A stretch of DNA of 64,000 nucleotides from Pseudomonas sp. GM41(2012) (GCF_000282315.2 NZ_AKJN02000007.1:372001-436000), one strand, 5' to 3'; shown: positions 25,573 to 36,146, counted from the stretch's first letter. Notes: a model not told the origin generated them from the sequence alone. A program made the numbers and translations.

Positions 25573-26310
25573 TCAGCCCGCCGCTTCAACGGTCCCGATG
25601 AAATTCGCGAGTTCCGCCGTTTGCGGGTTGGCAAACAGAATCTTCGGATCCCCCGCCTCATGCACCTTGCCCTGATGCATGAACACCAACTTATCCCCAA
25701 CCTCCCGGGCAAAACGCATCTCATGGGTGACCATAATCAACGTCATCCCTTCCTTGGCCAGTTGCCGGACCACGCTCAGCACTTCATTGACCAATTCCGG
25801 GTCCAGCGCCGAGGTAATCTCATCGCACAGCAAGACCTTCGGCGACATCGCCAGCGCCCGGGCAATCGCCACCCGCTGTTGCTGCCCGCCAGACAACCGA
25901 TCCGGGAAGGCATCGAATTTTTCCCCCAGCCCGACCCGCTCCAGCATCTCCCTCGCAAGGTCGGCGGCTTTGGCTTTCGGCACTTTCTGCACCACTTGCG
26001 GTGCGAGCATCACGTTCTCGCCGACCGTCAGGTGCGGAAACAGGTTGAACTGCTGAAACACCATCCCGACTTTCTGCCGCAAGCTGCGCAGGTCGGCACG
26101 GGCGGCGTCGAGGTATTCGCCGTCGACTTCGATCACGCCGTCGTTGATCGATTCCAGGCCATTGAGGGTGCGCAACAAGGTGGATTTTCCCGAGCCGCTG
26201 CGGCCGATGATCGCTACCACCTGACCTTCCTCGACGCTCAGGTCGATGCCTTTGAGCACATGGTGGTCGCCGTAATATTTATGCAGGGCCGAGATTCTAA
26301 GCAGAGGCAT
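25573..26310 (-). CDS. Polar amino-acid ABC transporter ATP-binding protein
   Basis: 245 residues: Walker A GRSGSGKST, Q-loop VFQQFNLFPHLTVGENV, signature LSGGQQQRVAIARAL and Walker B LLCDEITSALDPE, followed by H-loop VTHEM. The order and the FPHLT phrase are typical of the HisP/GlnQ group. ATG 26310 is preferred because AAGGAG sits 5 nt before it. It overlaps the upstream permease gene by 14 bp and is the last gene of a four-gene importer operon. Confidence 0.93.
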   Translation of the reverse strand: MPLLRISALHKYYGDHHVLKGIDLSVEEGQVVAIIGRSGSGKSTLLRTLNGLESINDGVIEVDGEYLDAARADLRSLRQKVGMVFQQFNLFPHLTVGENVMLAPQVVQKVPKAKAADLAREMLERVGLGEKFDAFPDRLSGGQQQRVAIARALAMSPKVLLCDEITSALDPELVNEVLSVVRQLAKEGMTLIMVTHEMRFAREVGDKLVFMHQGKVHEAGDPKILFANPQTAELANFIGTVEAAG

Positions 26311-26947
26311 GCAGTCTCCTTTCCAGATAGCGCGCACTGAGGGACAAGGGGTAGCAGAGCAGGAAGTAACCGAGGGCCACGAGGCCGTAGACCATGAACG
26401 GTTCGAAGGTTGCGTTGGCGAGCATGCCGCCGGTCTTGGTCAGTTCGGTGAAGCCGATGATCGAGGTGACAGCGGTGCCTTTGACCACCTGCACCGAGAA
26501 GCCCACGGTCGGCGCCACGGCGATCCGCAGTGCTTGCGGCAGGATCACGTAGCGCAGTTGCTCCAGTGGGTTCAGCGCCAGGCTTGATGAAGCTTCCCAC
26601 TGGCCGTTGGGGATCGATTCGACGCAACCACGCCAGATCTCCGCCAGGTAGGCGCTGGTGAACAGCGTCAGGGCTATCGCCGCCGCCATCCACGGCGAAA
26701 TCTCTATCCCCGCCAGCGCCACGCCGAAGAACACCAGAAACAGCTGCATCAACAGCGGCGTGCCTTGGAACAGCTCGATGTAGGTGCGGGCGAAGTTGCG
26801 CGGCAGGGATTTTTTCGAGATGCGCATGACCATGATCAACAAGCCGATCAGTCCGCCACCGATAAACGCCACCAGCGACAGTGCCAGGGTCCATTGCAGG
26901 CCCGTGAGCAGGTTGCGTACGACGTCCCAGAAGGTGAAATCGCTCAT
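26297..26947 (-). CDS. Polar amino-acid ABC transporter permease
   Basis: 216-residue membrane protein of the HisMQ family. About five helices; the conserved EAA loop, which contacts the ATPase, reads EASSSLALNPLEQLRYVILPQALR. ATG 26947 (MSDFTFWDVV) is chosen for its AAGGAG site; longer in-frame starts have none. It overlaps the preceding permease by 4 bp, so the two probably form the heterodimeric pore. Confidence 0.92.
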   Translation of the reverse strand: MSDFTFWDVVRNLLTGLQWTLALSLVAFIGGGLIGLLIMVMRISKKSLPRNFARTYIELFQGTPLLMQLFLVFFGVALAGIEISPWMAAAIALTLFTSAYLAEIWRGCVESIPNGQWEASSSLALNPLEQLRYVILPQALRIAVAPTVGFSVQVVKGTAVTSIIGFTELTKTGGMLANATFEPFMVYGLVALGYFLLCYPLSLSARYLERRLHASA

Positions 26948-27612
26948 TGGCTGCTCCTTGCGACAAAACGGCGGCCAATCCAGTTCAGTAACTGGCGGAT
27001 CAGCAGCGCCATGCACAGGTAGAGCAGCGTGGTCAGCGCATAGGTCTCAAAGGCGCGGAAGTTGCGCGACTGAATGAAGTTGGCAGCGAAGCTCAGCTCT
27101 TCGGTGGCGATTTGCGAGCAGACCGCCGAACCCAGCATCACGATGATGATCTGGCTGCTCAATGCCGGCCAAACCTTGCCCAGCGCTGGCAGCAGGACCA
27201 CGTGGCGAAAGGCTTCGAAGCGCGTCATCGCCAGCGCCGCAGCGGCTTCAAGCTGTCCTCGAGGGATCGCTTGGATGCCGGCGCGGATGATCTCGGTGGA
27301 ATAGGCGCCGAGGTTGATTACCATCGCCAACACCGCCGCCTGCCATTCCGAAATCTGTACACCCAGTGACGGCAGGCCGAAGAAGATGAAAAACAACTGC
27401 ACCAGAAACGGCGTGTTGCGGATCAACTCGACGTAGACCGCAAAAATGCCGGCGAACGGACGGATGTTCCACGCCCGCACCAGCGCCCCGACGATGCCCA
27501 GACTCACCCCGAGCACCGCGCCGATGGCCGTCAGTTCAAGGGTGAACAGCGCACCGCGCAGCAGCAGGTCGGTGTTGTGCACCACCGGTATGAAATCGAA
27601 CTGATAAGCCAT
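26944..27612 (-). CDS. Polar amino-acid ABC transporter permease
   Basis: 222 residues starting MAYQFDFIPVV, a typical N-terminus for amino-acid permease subunits. It has about five helices, the ELIRNTPFLVQLFFIFFGLP segment, and an EAA loop (EAAAALAMTRFEAFRHVVLPALG-like). ATG 27612 has GGAG 7 nt upstream. It lies 21 bp after the binding-protein gene. Confidence 0.93.
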   Translation of the reverse strand: MAYQFDFIPVVHNTDLLLRGALFTLELTAIGAVLGVSLGIVGALVRAWNIRPFAGIFAVYVELIRNTPFLVQLFFIFFGLPSLGVQISEWQAAVLAMVINLGAYSTEIIRAGIQAIPRGQLEAAAALAMTRFEAFRHVVLLPALGKVWPALSSQIIIVMLGSAVCSQIATEELSFAANFIQSRNFRAFETYALTTLLYLCMALLIRQLLNWIGRRFVARSSQ

Positions 27613-27633
27613 GTTCAGTCTCCGCAACGACGA

Positions 27634-28419
27634 TCAGAGATCGGCCGGCAGCGGCTCTTTGAGCCAGGTCCGGGAGTTTTTCTCCAGCGCGCCGTCGGTC
27701 TTGGCGGTGGCGAGGATCTGGTTGACCTTGTCCAGCAGCGCCGGCTCGTTTTTGTTCACGCCGACGTGGACCGGGGAATCCTTGAGCTTCACTTTCAGCG
27801 CCGGAATGCGTTTCGGGTTGCGCTCGCTGATGGTCACCATCACCACGTTGCCGCTGGCGATTAGATCAACTTGCCCGGCGAGGTAGGCGGCGATGGTTGA
27901 GTTGTTGTCTTCGAAGCGCTTGATGGTCACGCCTTCGGGCGCGACTTTGGTCAGCTCGATGTCTTCGATGGCGCCACGGGTGACGCTGATGGTTTTGCCC
28001 TTGAGGTCGTCCAGGCTTTTGATGCTTGCGTCTGGCGGACCGAATACGGCGAGGTAGAACGGCGCGTAGGCACGGGAGAAGTCGATGACTTTCTCGCGCT
28101 CGGGGTTCTTGCCGAGGCTGGAGATCACCAGATCGACCTTGCCGGTGGTCAGGAATGGAATGCGGTTGGTGCTGTTGACCGGCGTCAGTTCGAGTTTGAC
28201 CTTGAGTTGGTCGGCCAGCAGCTTGGCGGTGTCGATATCAAGGCCGCGCGGTTTCATGTCCGGGCCGACCGAGCCGAAGGGCGGGAAGTCCTGGGGCACG
28301 GCAACCTTGAGGACGCCGCGCTTGACCACATCCTCCAGACCGTCGGCGTGGGCGGGCGCCTGGCTCAGCATCAGGCTGGCAAACAGGGCGGCGAGGAGGG
28401 CGCTGTAACGCTGGGTCAT
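27634..28419 (-). CDS. Polar amino-acid ABC transporter periplasmic binding protein
   Basis: 261 residues. The signal peptide MTQRYSALLAALFASLMLSQAPAHA is cleaved before DGLED. The mature protein has LKVAVPQDFPPFGSVGPD and DVDTAK-like LDIDTAKLLADQL, standard for the SBP_bac_3 family. Start 28419 is set by the signal peptide. It heads the operon (binding protein, two permeases, ATPase). The ligand is not evident; cystine, histidine, glutamine-type and opine binders share these motifs. Confidence 0.92.
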   Translation of the reverse strand: MTQRYSALLAALFASLMLSQAPAHADGLEDVVKRGVLKVAVPQDFPPFGSVGPDMKPRGLDIDTAKLLADQLKVKLELTPVNSTNRIPFLTTGKVDLVISSLGKNPEREKVIDFSRAYAPFYLAVFGPPDASIKSLDDLKGKTISVTRGAIEDIELTKVAPEGVTIKRFEDNNSTIAAYLAGQVDLIASGNVVMVTISERNPKRIPALKVKLKDSPVHVGVNKNEPALLDKVNQILATAKTDGALEKNSRTWLKEPLPADL

Positions 28420-28533
28420 GGCAAATCTCCGAATCGGCGAGAAGTGAATTCTGCGGATCGACAGAGCATGGGCCGTGCCAAGAGTCAGTTTTGAATGCCG
28501 CAGGCCACGGTTTTGCTGGATTCGTTCGGTCTT

Positions 28534-28548
28534 ACTGGTCTGAACAGT
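28534..28548. promoter_or_regulatory. Candidate GntR-family operator
   Basis: ACTGGTCTGAACAGT is an imperfect palindrome (12 of 15 positions symmetric) between the divergent importer operon and its GntR-type regulator. The core GTCTGAA recurs at 28663-28669, just before the regulator start codon. Site assignment is inference. Confidence 0.4.
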
Positions 28549-28675
28549 CGTGCATGGTTTCGCACCCCGATAGCGCATCGCCGGATTTCACCGAACCCCC
28601 ATGGGGCACGACTTGCCGGGCGTCGCGAATAGCTTTACAACTAACCGCTCATTGGCCTGGTTCGTCTGAAAAACC

Positions 28676-29383
28676 ATGAACTCGATCTCCCGCGCCGTAC
28701 CTGAAGTGGCGCTGCAAGCCATCCGTAAACTGATCACCGAACAGGGCTTCGGGCCGGGCGATGCCTTGCCCTCGCAACGGGATTTGGCGGTGCAATTGGG
28801 CGTCAGTCGGGCGTCGCTGCGCGAAGCGTTGTCGTCATTGAGTGCGTTGGGGGTGATCAGCATCCAGCCGGGCAAAGGTGTGTTCGTGCAGTCACCGGTT
28901 GATTTGCCGCGAGGTGATGTGGGGCTGAGTTGGCCGTTCGCGGCCCAGGCTTCGCCGCTGGATATCTTCCAGTTGCGCTACGCCCTGGAAGGCTTTGCCG
29001 CCGGTTTGGCGGCGGTGACCCTGAGTACTCACGAACTCGATGCACTGGAAGATAACGTCGCTGCCATGCGCGTCGAATTGAAGGCCGGCGACTTCGAGGC
29101 CGCGGCGCGACTGGATTTCGAGTTTCACCGGCGCATCCTGCTGGCAAGCGGCAATCAGGCGATGCTGAGCATCCTGACTGCCAGCGCCGACATCTTTCTA
29201 GAGAGCCAAAAGCTACCGTTCATCCGGGCCGAGCGGGCCATGGAAACCTGGCAGGAACACCGCAAAATCCTCCGCGCACTGGCCCGCCGGGCGTCCGGCG
29301 CGGCGCAGAAGGCCATGCACGAACATGTGCGTAACGCGGCACTGCGAACAGGAATTGCCTTCGTCGCTCCCGCCACCTCGTGA
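28676..29383 (+). CDS. FadR-subfamily GntR transcriptional regulator
   Basis: 235 residues. The N-terminal winged helix contains ALPSQRDLAVQLGVSRASLREALSSL and VISIQPGKGVFV. The C-terminal FCD domain has LDFEFHRRILLASGNQAML with the metal-binding Asp/His pattern. The gene is divergent from the polar amino-acid importer, so it very probably controls that operon in response to the imported compound or a product of it. The start has no clear ribosome site, and the ATG is embedded in a TGGTT...AACCA inverted repeat. Confidence 0.92.
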   Translation: MNSISRAVPEVALQAIRKLITEQGFGPGDALPSQRDLAVQLGVSRASLREALSSLSALGVISIQPGKGVFVQSPVDLPRGDVGLSWPFAAQASPLDIFQLRYALEGFAAGLAAVTLSTHELDALEDNVAAMRVELKAGDFEAAARLDFEFHRRILLASGNQAMLSILTASADIFLESQKLPFIRAERAMETWQEHRKILRALARRASGAAQKAMHEHVRNAALRTGIAFVAPATS

Positions 29384-29503
29384 CTTGAGCTATACCCAAA
29401 CTCATGCGGCACCATAGCGAGACTCAATCATCTGCACCTTCCTGAACGAGGGAAGGGCGGCTATGATGGGCCACGTTTTTTTGCTTACAACCTGGAGACT
29501 TCC

Positions 29504-29833
29504 ATGAGCAGCGATCTTATTAAACACGTCACCGACGCTAGCTTCGACGTCGACGTCCTCAAGGCCGAAGGCGCTGTACTGGTCGACTACTGGGCTGAAT
29601 GGTGCGGCCCTTGCAAAATGATCGCTCCTGTTCTGGACGAAATTGCTGAAACCTACAAAGGCAAGCTGACCGTTGCCAAACTGAACATCGACGAAAACCA
29701 GGAAACTCCGGCCAAGCATGGCGTGCGTGGTATCCCGACTCTGATGCTGTTCAAGAACGGCAACGTTGAAGCGACCAAGGTTGGCGCGCTGTCGAAGTCG
29801 CAACTGGCTGCTTTCCTCGACGCCAACATCTAA
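29504..29833 (+). CDS. trxA: Thioredoxin
   Basis: Cytoplasmic disulfide reductase, 109 residues, with the active site Trp33-Cys34-Gly-Pro-Cys37-Lys38 and the conserved cis-proline loop RGIPTLMLFK. The ATG has GGAG 7 nt upstream. It precedes rho, as in E. coli and P. aeruginosa, but its own terminator separates them. Confidence 0.98.
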   Translation: MSSDLIKHVTDASFDVDVLKAEGAVLVDYWAEWCGPCKMIAPVLDEIAETYKGKLTVAKLNIDENQETPAKHGVRGIPTLMLFKNGNVEATKVGALSKSQLAAFLDANI

Positions 29834-29854
29834 GCGTCGTTTAAAGCGTCATCA

Positions 29855-29885
29855 AAAAGGCCCCGCACATCGCGGGGCCTTTTCG
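29855..29885 (+). terminator. Terminator after trxA
   Basis: AAAGGCCCCGC and GCGGGGCCTTT arms with an ACAT-type loop and a T-run. Confidence 0.92.
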
Positions 29886-29889
29886 TTAT

Positions 29890-30081
29890 TGAGGGCTAGA
29901 CGCTCCGAAACTCAGGTGGTACATTCGGCCCCGCACTGGTTTCTCCACTGCCCCCTGCTAGCCGTCGCCGACGCACTCCTTTTCGAATAAGTACGCGATC
30001 CTGTCGCCTTCTCTGCGGCGCGGCCTCATTAAGCCAAAAGCTTAATTTCCCCCCCTCCATAAATGATTACGTCATTCCTAT
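29890..30081 (+). promoter_or_regulatory. rho leader region
   Basis: 192-bp non-coding leader. It contains a perfect ATTAAGC/GCTTAAT hairpin (30028-30046) followed by a run of seven C (30049-30055). A 10-codon frame starting at ATG 30063 overlaps the rho start, which has no visible ribosome-binding site. A role in Rho autoregulation is inferred only. Confidence 0.4.
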
Positions 30082-31341
<1,260 letters not shown>

Positions 31342-31356
31342 GTCGATAAGGCCAAG

Positions 31357-31380
31357 AAGCCGGGGAAACCCGGCTTTTTG
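31357..31380 (+). terminator. Terminator after rho
   Basis: AAGCCGGG and CCCGGCTT arms with a short GAAA-type loop and a T-run. Confidence 0.88.
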
Positions 31381-31480
31381 CTATCTGATTTTTGATCAAT
31401 TGCCAGTTCGTGGTTCTGAACAGAGGGGTTCGGCGCTAAACTGCCACCCCCGAACGGCACGGCCAACACGAGGCTCACGC

Positions 31481-32947
31481 ATGCAGTATCGCGACTTGCG
31501 CGACTTTATCAGCGGTCTGGAAAAGCGCGGCGAACTCAAGCGCATCCAGGTTCCGGTGTCCCCAGTGCTCGAAATGACCGAGGTCTGCGACCGCACCCTG
31601 CGTGCCAAAGGTCCGGCCCTGCTTTTCGAAAAGCCCACGGGTTATGACATCCCGGTGCTCGGCAACCTGTTCGGCACCCCTGAGCGCGTGGCGCTGGGCA
31701 TGGGCGCAGAAGCGGTCAGCGAATTGCGCGAAATCGGCAAGCTGCTGGCGTTCCTCAAGGAACCCGAGCCGCCGAAAGGCCTGAAAGATGCCTGGTCCAA
31801 GCTGCCGATCTTCCGCAAGATCATCGCCATGGCACCGAAAGTGGTCAAAGACGCGGTGTGCCAGGAAGTGGTCATCGAAGGCGACGACGTCGACCTCGCG
31901 ATGCTGCCGGTGCAGACCTGCTGGCCGGGCGACGTCGGCCCGCTGATTACCTGGGGCCTGACCGTCACCAAAGGCCCGAACAAGGATCGCCAGAACCTCG
32001 GCATCTACCGTCAACAAGTGATCGGTCGCAACAAGGTCATCATGCGCTGGCTCAGTCACCGTGGCGGCGCGCTGGATTACCGCGAGTGGTGCGAGAAGCA
32101 TCCTGGCCAGCCATTCCCGGTGTCCGTGGCGTTGGGCGCCGACCCGGCGACCATTCTTGGTGCTGTAACACCTGTGCCGGACAGCCTTTCCGAATACGCT
32201 TTCGCTGGCTTGTTGCGCGGCAACCGCACCGAACTGGTGAAGTGTCGTGGCAACGACTTGCAGGTCCCGGCGACCGCCGAGATCATCCTTGAAGGCGTGA
32301 TCCATCCGGGCGAGATGGCCGATGAAGGCCCGTACGGCGACCACACCGGTTACTACAACGAAGTCGACAGCTTCCCGGTGTTCACCGTCGAGCGCATCAC
32401 CCACCGCATCAAACCGATCTACCACAGCACCTACACCGGCCGTCCGCCGGATGAGCCGGCGATTCTTGGCGTGGCGCTGAACGAAGTGTTCGTGCCGATC
32501 CTGCAGAAGCAGTTCCCCGAGATCACCGACTTCTACCTGCCGCCCGAAGGTTGCTCGTACCGCATGGCCATCGTGACCATGAAGAAGTCGTATCCGGGCC
32601 ACGCCAAGCGGGTAATGCTCGGTGTCTGGTCGTTTTTGCGACAGTTCATGTACACCAAGTTCGTTATCGTCTGTGATGACGATATCAACGCACGCGACTG
32701 GAACGACGTGATCTGGGCCATCACCACGCGCATGGACCCAAAGCGCGACACGGTGATGATCGACAACACGCCGATCGACTACCTGGACTTCGCCTCGCCG
32801 GTTTCCGGCCTGGGTTCGAAGATGGGGCTCGATGCCACGAACAAATGGCCGGGCGAAACCACTCGCGAGTGGGGCCGGGTGATCGTCAAGGACGAAGCCG
32901 TTACCCAGCGGATCGATGCCATCTGGAATCAGTTAGGAATAGATTGA
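31481..32947 (+). CDS. ubiD: 4-hydroxy-3-polyprenylbenzoate decarboxylase UbiD
   Basis: Prenylated-FMN-dependent decarboxylase of ubiquinone synthesis. 488 residues, the usual length. The ATG 31481 gives the family N-terminus MQYRDLRDFISGLEKRGELKR; an upstream in-frame start adds unrelated residues. Conserved segments are NLGIYRQQVIGRNKVIMRWLSHRGGA and ADEGPYGDHTGYYN, with the catalytic Glu region. It overlaps the flavin-reductase gene by one base (TGATG). Confidence 0.96.
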   Translation: MQYRDLRDFISGLEKRGELKRIQVPVSPVLEMTEVCDRTLRAKGPALLFEKPTGYDIPVLGNLFGTPERVALGMGAEAVSELREIGKLLAFLKEPEPPKGLKDAWSKLPIFRKIIAMAPKVVKDAVCQEVVIEGDDVDLAMLPVQTCWPGDVGPLITWGLTVTKGPNKDRQNLGIYRQQVIGRNKVIMRWLSHRGGALDYREWCEKHPGQPFPVSVALGADPATILGAVTPVPDSLSEYAFAGLLRGNRTELVKCRGNDLQVPATAEIILEGVIHPGEMADEGPYGDHTGYYNEVDSFPVFTVERITHRIKPIYHSTYTGRPPDEPAILGVALNEVFVPILQKQFPEITDFYLPPEGCSYRMAIVTMKKSYPGHAKRVMLGVWSFLRQFMYTKFVIVCDDDINARDWNDVIWAITTRMDPKRDTVMIDNTPIDYLDFASPVSGLGSKMGLDATNKWPGETTREWGRVIVKDEAVTQRIDAIWNQLGID

Positions 32948-33915
32948 TGCGTGTAACCTTGCAGCCCTCCGGAGCAGTGCTACAGATTCTGCCCGGCGAG
33001 CGGATTCTCGATGGCGCGCGGCGTCTGGGCTATGAATGCCCGCAAAGCTGTCGAAACGGCAATTGCCACGTGTGCGCCGCACTGCTGGTGGAAGGGCGCG
33101 TCGAACAGGAAGGCGGTGTGCGCGACCATGGCGAGTTCTACACTTGCATTGCAGAGCCGCTGGAAGACTGCATCGTGCTGTGGGATGGCGTGCTCGCGCT
33201 GGGAGAATTGCCGGTGCGCAGCTTGTCGTGTCAGGTCATTGAATGCAGGGACGTCGGCGGCGATACCTGGCGTGTACGACTGCGAGCGCCGGCCGGCAAA
33301 CCGCCGCGTTATCACGCCGGTCAGTACTTGATGATCGAGCGCGAGAATGGCGAGAAATCTGCGTTCTCCCTGGCCTCGGCGCCGCATGGCGGGCGTGATC
33401 TGGAAATTCATGTGCTGGCGCGCGAAAGCAGTGCGCTGAGCCTGATCGACCAGTTGCAACGCAACCTGATGGTGCGGATCGAAATGCCATTCGGCGACAC
33501 CCATCTGGCGGAACTGCCGAACGGTCCACTGGTGCTGATTGCCGCGGGCACCGGCATGGGCCAGATCCATAGCCTGATCGAACATTGCCGCGCCACGGGC
33601 TTCAAACATCCGGTGCATCTGTATTGGGGCGTGCGTCGTCCTGAAGATTTTTATGCCATCGAACATTGGGATGAATGGCTGAAACTGCCCAATCTGTTCC
33701 TGCATAAAGTCGTCAGCGATCAATGCGGCTGGCAGGGGCGCTGCGGGATGTTGCATGAGGCGGTGTGCGAGGACTTCCCGGATCTGAAACCCTTGCATGT
33801 CTACGCCAGCGGCTCTCCGGCCATGGTCTACGGCACGCTGGATGCTTTGGTCGAAGCCGGGATGGATGCTCATCAAATGCGCGCGGATGTATTTGCGTAC
33901 GCGCCGCGATCTTGA
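32947..33915 (+). CDS. 2Fe-2S ferredoxin / FAD / NAD(P)H oxidoreductase (AscD/Fre-like)
   Basis: 322 residues. Residues 1-85 are a plant-type ferredoxin domain with Cys35, Cys40, Cys43 and Cys67 as cluster ligands (SCRNGNCHVC...YTC). A ferredoxin-reductase part follows: RYHAGQYLMIERENGEKSAFSLAS for FAD, and GPLVLIAAGTGMGQIHSLIE for the nucleotide. Such proteins are often annotated CDP-6-deoxy-glucoseen reductase. Coupling to ubiD suggests a role in flavin or prenyl-FMN supply, or electron supply to ubiquinone enzymes; that link is inference. Confidence 0.9.
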   Translation: MRVTLQPSGAVLQILPGERILDGARRLGYECPQSCRNGNCHVCAALLVEGRVEQEGGVRDHGEFYTCIAEPLEDCIVLWDGVLALGELPVRSLSCQVIECRDVGGDTWRVRLRAPAGKPPRYHAGQYLMIERENGEKSAFSLASAPHGGRDLEIHVLARESSALSLIDQLQRNLMVRIEMPFGDTHLAELPNGPLVLIAAGTGMGQIHSLIEHCRATGFKHPVHLYWGVRRPEDFYAIEHWDEWLKLPNLFLHKVVSDQCGWQGRCGMLHEAVCEDFPDLKPLHVYASGSPAMVYGTLDALVEAGMDAHQMRADVFAYAPRS

Positions 33916-33954
33916 TCCTCGATCTTGATCCGCGATTTTGATCCCCGCTCTTAA

Positions 33955-34120
33955 TCGTTATAACTCTCTATATAGCCGATCGGTATTTATAAATTTATAT
34001 AAATGCCGGTAGGTTATATGTCATCCAGGCAAATAGTTAAGAACTGTGCCATGGCATTTAAATTGCCTTAAAACATATGTGCCTTATTGTTACAGCGGTG
34101 CGTTCTATTAAGTAATTCTT
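33955..34120. other. AT-rich upstream region with palindrome
   Basis: A strikingly AT-rich stretch in a GC-rich genome, with a palindrome of arms CGGTATTTATA (33981-33991) and TATAAATGCCG (33998-34008), separated by 6 bp. It lies before the chaC gene and could be a promoter region or a site for MvaT/H-NS-type silencers. No gene is seen here. Confidence 0.6.
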
Positions 34121-34149
34121 CACCCGCGGGGAGCTGAACGCTAATCGCC

Positions 34150-34821
34150 ATGAGCGCCATTGAATCTGCTTTTTTGAATCTGGCTTACCCTCCGCAGCTC
34201 GATCTGGGGCCGCAGCTCACGCACGAACAATTGCTCAGCTCAATGCAGTCGACGATGGCGCGCCACAAGGGCGGGCCGGTGTGGCTGTTCGCTTACGGTT
34301 CGCTGATCTGGCGTCCTGAATGTGCAGCGGTGGAGCGAGTGCGTGGTCGTGTGCATGGCTACCATCGCGGTTTGTATTTGTGGTCCCACGAACATCGCGG
34401 CACACCCGAAGTGCCTGGGCTGGTGTTCGGCCTGGATCGCGGTGGTTCTTGCAGCGGCTTCGCCTATCGCTTGCCTGAAGAACAACTTGAAGCCTCTCTT
34501 TACGCACTTTGGCAGCGCGAAATGCCATTCCCGTCCTATCGCCCACACTGGCTCAACTGCCGTCTTGAAGACGGAAGTCAGGTTCAGGCGTTGGGGTTTG
34601 TATTGGAGCGGCATCTGCCCAGCTATGCGGGCAACTTGCCGGATCACGTGTTGAGCCACGTGTTCGAAAACGCTTGCGGGCGTTACGGCACGACTCGCGA
34701 TTATGTCGAGCAGACCGCCCACGCCCTGCGTAGCCACGCCATGCCAGACCGGAATCTGGAGGCGCGGCTCAAGCGCTGCAAATCAAAGGCCGATCAGGCG
34801 ATTGCGTCTTCGCGGGTCTGA
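34150..34821 (+). CDS. Gamma-glutamylcyclotransferase, ChaC type
   Basis: 223 residues. The N-terminal signature VWLFAYGSLIWRPE is the substrate-binding glycine loop of the ChaC/GGCT fold, and the body holds RVHGYHRGLYLWSHEHRGTPEVPGLVFGLD and a probable catalytic Glu in LPEEQLEA. ChaC enzymes split glutathione to 5-oxoproline and Cys-Gly. ATG 34150 has GGGGAG further upstream. The 3' end overlaps the convergent glpT by 28 bp. Confidence 0.92.
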   Translation: MSAIESAFLNLAYPPQLDLGPQLTHEQLLSSMQSTMARHKGGPVWLFAYGSLIWRPECAAVERVRGRVHGYHRGLYLWSHEHRGTPEVPGLVFGLDRGGSCSGFAYRLPEEQLEASLYALWQREMPFPSYRPHWLNCRLEDGSQVQALGFVLERHLPSYAGNLPDHVLSHVFENACGRYGTTRDYVEQTAHALRSHAMPDRNLEARLKRCKSKADQAIASSRV

Positions 34822-36146
34822 CTGGCGATTTGCTTGTGCCCCAGCGTGGGAGCCAGGAATGCCATTGCCAGCAAGCAGGCGGCTACCAATAGGATGAAGC
34901 CGCCATCCCAACCGAAATAGTCCACGGTGTAGCCCATCAGCGCACTGGCCGCGACTGACCCGCCCAAGTAACCGAACAGACCGGTAAAACCAGCGGCTGT
35001 ACCTGCGGCCTTCTTCGGTACCAGTTCCAGCGCTTGCAAGCCCACCAGCATCACCGGACCGTAGATCAGGAAGCCGATCGCGAACAGCGAGATCATGTCG
35101 ACCATCGGGTTACCCGGCGGATTCAGCCAGTACACGATCGTCGCCACGGTCACCAATGCCATGAACACCATGCCGGTCAGGCCACGGTTACCACGGAAAA
35201 CCTTGTCCGACATCCAGCCGCACAGCAACGTGCCCGGAATGCCTGCCCACTCATAGAGGAAATACGCCCACGACGTTTTATCGAAGTCGAAGTGCTTGAC
35301 CTCTTTGAGGTAGGTCGGCGCCCAATCCAGGATGCCGTAGCGCAGCAAGTAGACGAAGACGTTAGCCAGGGCGATGAACCAGAGCATTTTGTTGCGCAGC
35401 ACGTATTTGACGAAGATGTCCTTGGCGCTGAATTCTTCTTCGTGGCTGGCGTCGTAGCCTTCCGGGTAATCGTTCTTGTACTTCTCGATCGGCGGCAGGC
35501 CTGTCGATTGCGGCGTGTCGCGCATCACAATGAACGCAAAAACGGCGACCAGCAGCGCTACGGCGGCCGGGACGTAGAACTTGCTGTGCCAGTCGTTGAA
35601 CCAGCCCATGCCGAGAATCGCCAACGGGCCGATCAAGCCACCGCCGACGTTATGCGCGGTATTCCAGACCGAAACCACACCGCCGCGCTCTTTCTGCGAC
35701 CACCAGTGCACCATTGTGCGGCCACTTGGCGGCCAGCCCATGCCTTGTGCCCAACCGTTGATGAACAACAGGATGAACATCATGGTCACGCTGGACGTCG
35801 CCCACGGCGCGAAACCGAAAACGAACATCACCCCGGCGGAAACCACCAGGCCGAAGGGCAGGAAGTAACGCGGGTTGGAGCGGTCGGACACGATGCCCAT
35901 CAAAAACTTGGACAGACCGTAGGCGATGGCAATCGCCGACATGGCCACACCCAGTTGACCCTTCGTATAGCCTTGGGCGATCAGATCGGGGAACGCCAGG
36001 GTGAAGTTTTTGCGCAGCAGGTAGTAACCCGCATAGCCAATGAAAATACCGGCGAAGATCTGCCAGCGAAGGCGTCGGTAGGTGTTGTCTATTTTTTCTT
36101 CAGGCAATGGAGCCTGATGTGCGGCAGGACGAAAGAAAGCAAACAT
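34794..36146 (-). CDS. glpT: Glycerol-3-phosphate transporter GlpT
   Basis: 450-residue major-facilitator antiporter that exchanges glycerol-3-phosphate for phosphate. Organophosphate:phosphate family features include FIGYAGYYLLRKNFTLAFP near the first helix, INGWAQGMGWPPSGRTMVHWW in the middle, and RYGILDWAPTYLKEVKHF. Twelve membrane helices fit the hydrophobicity. The product also carries fosfomycin into cells of many species. Two GlpR-like operators lie upstream. Confidence 0.95.
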   Translation of the reverse strand: MFAFFRPAAHQAPLPEEKIDNTYRRLRWQIFAGIFIGYAGYYLLRKNFTLAFPDLIAQGYTKGQLGVAMSAIAIAYGLSKFLMGIVSDRSNPRYFLPFGLVVSAGVMFVFGFAPWATSSVTMMFILLFINGWAQGMGWPPSGRTMVHWWSQKERGGVVSVWNTAHNVGGGLIGPLAILGMGWFNDWHSKFYVPAAVALLVAVFAFIVMRDTPQSTGLPPIEKYKNDYPEGYDASHEEEFSAKDIFVKYVLRNKMLWFIALANVFVYLLRYGILDWAPTYLKEVKHFDFDKTSWAYFLYEWAGIPGTLLCGWMSDKVFRGNRGLTGMVFMALVTVATIVYWLNPPGNPMVDMISLFAIGFLIYGPVMLVGLQALELVPKKAAGTAAGFTGLFGYLGGSVAASALMGYTVDYFGWDGGFILLVAACLLAMAFLAPTLGHKQIASQTREDAIA

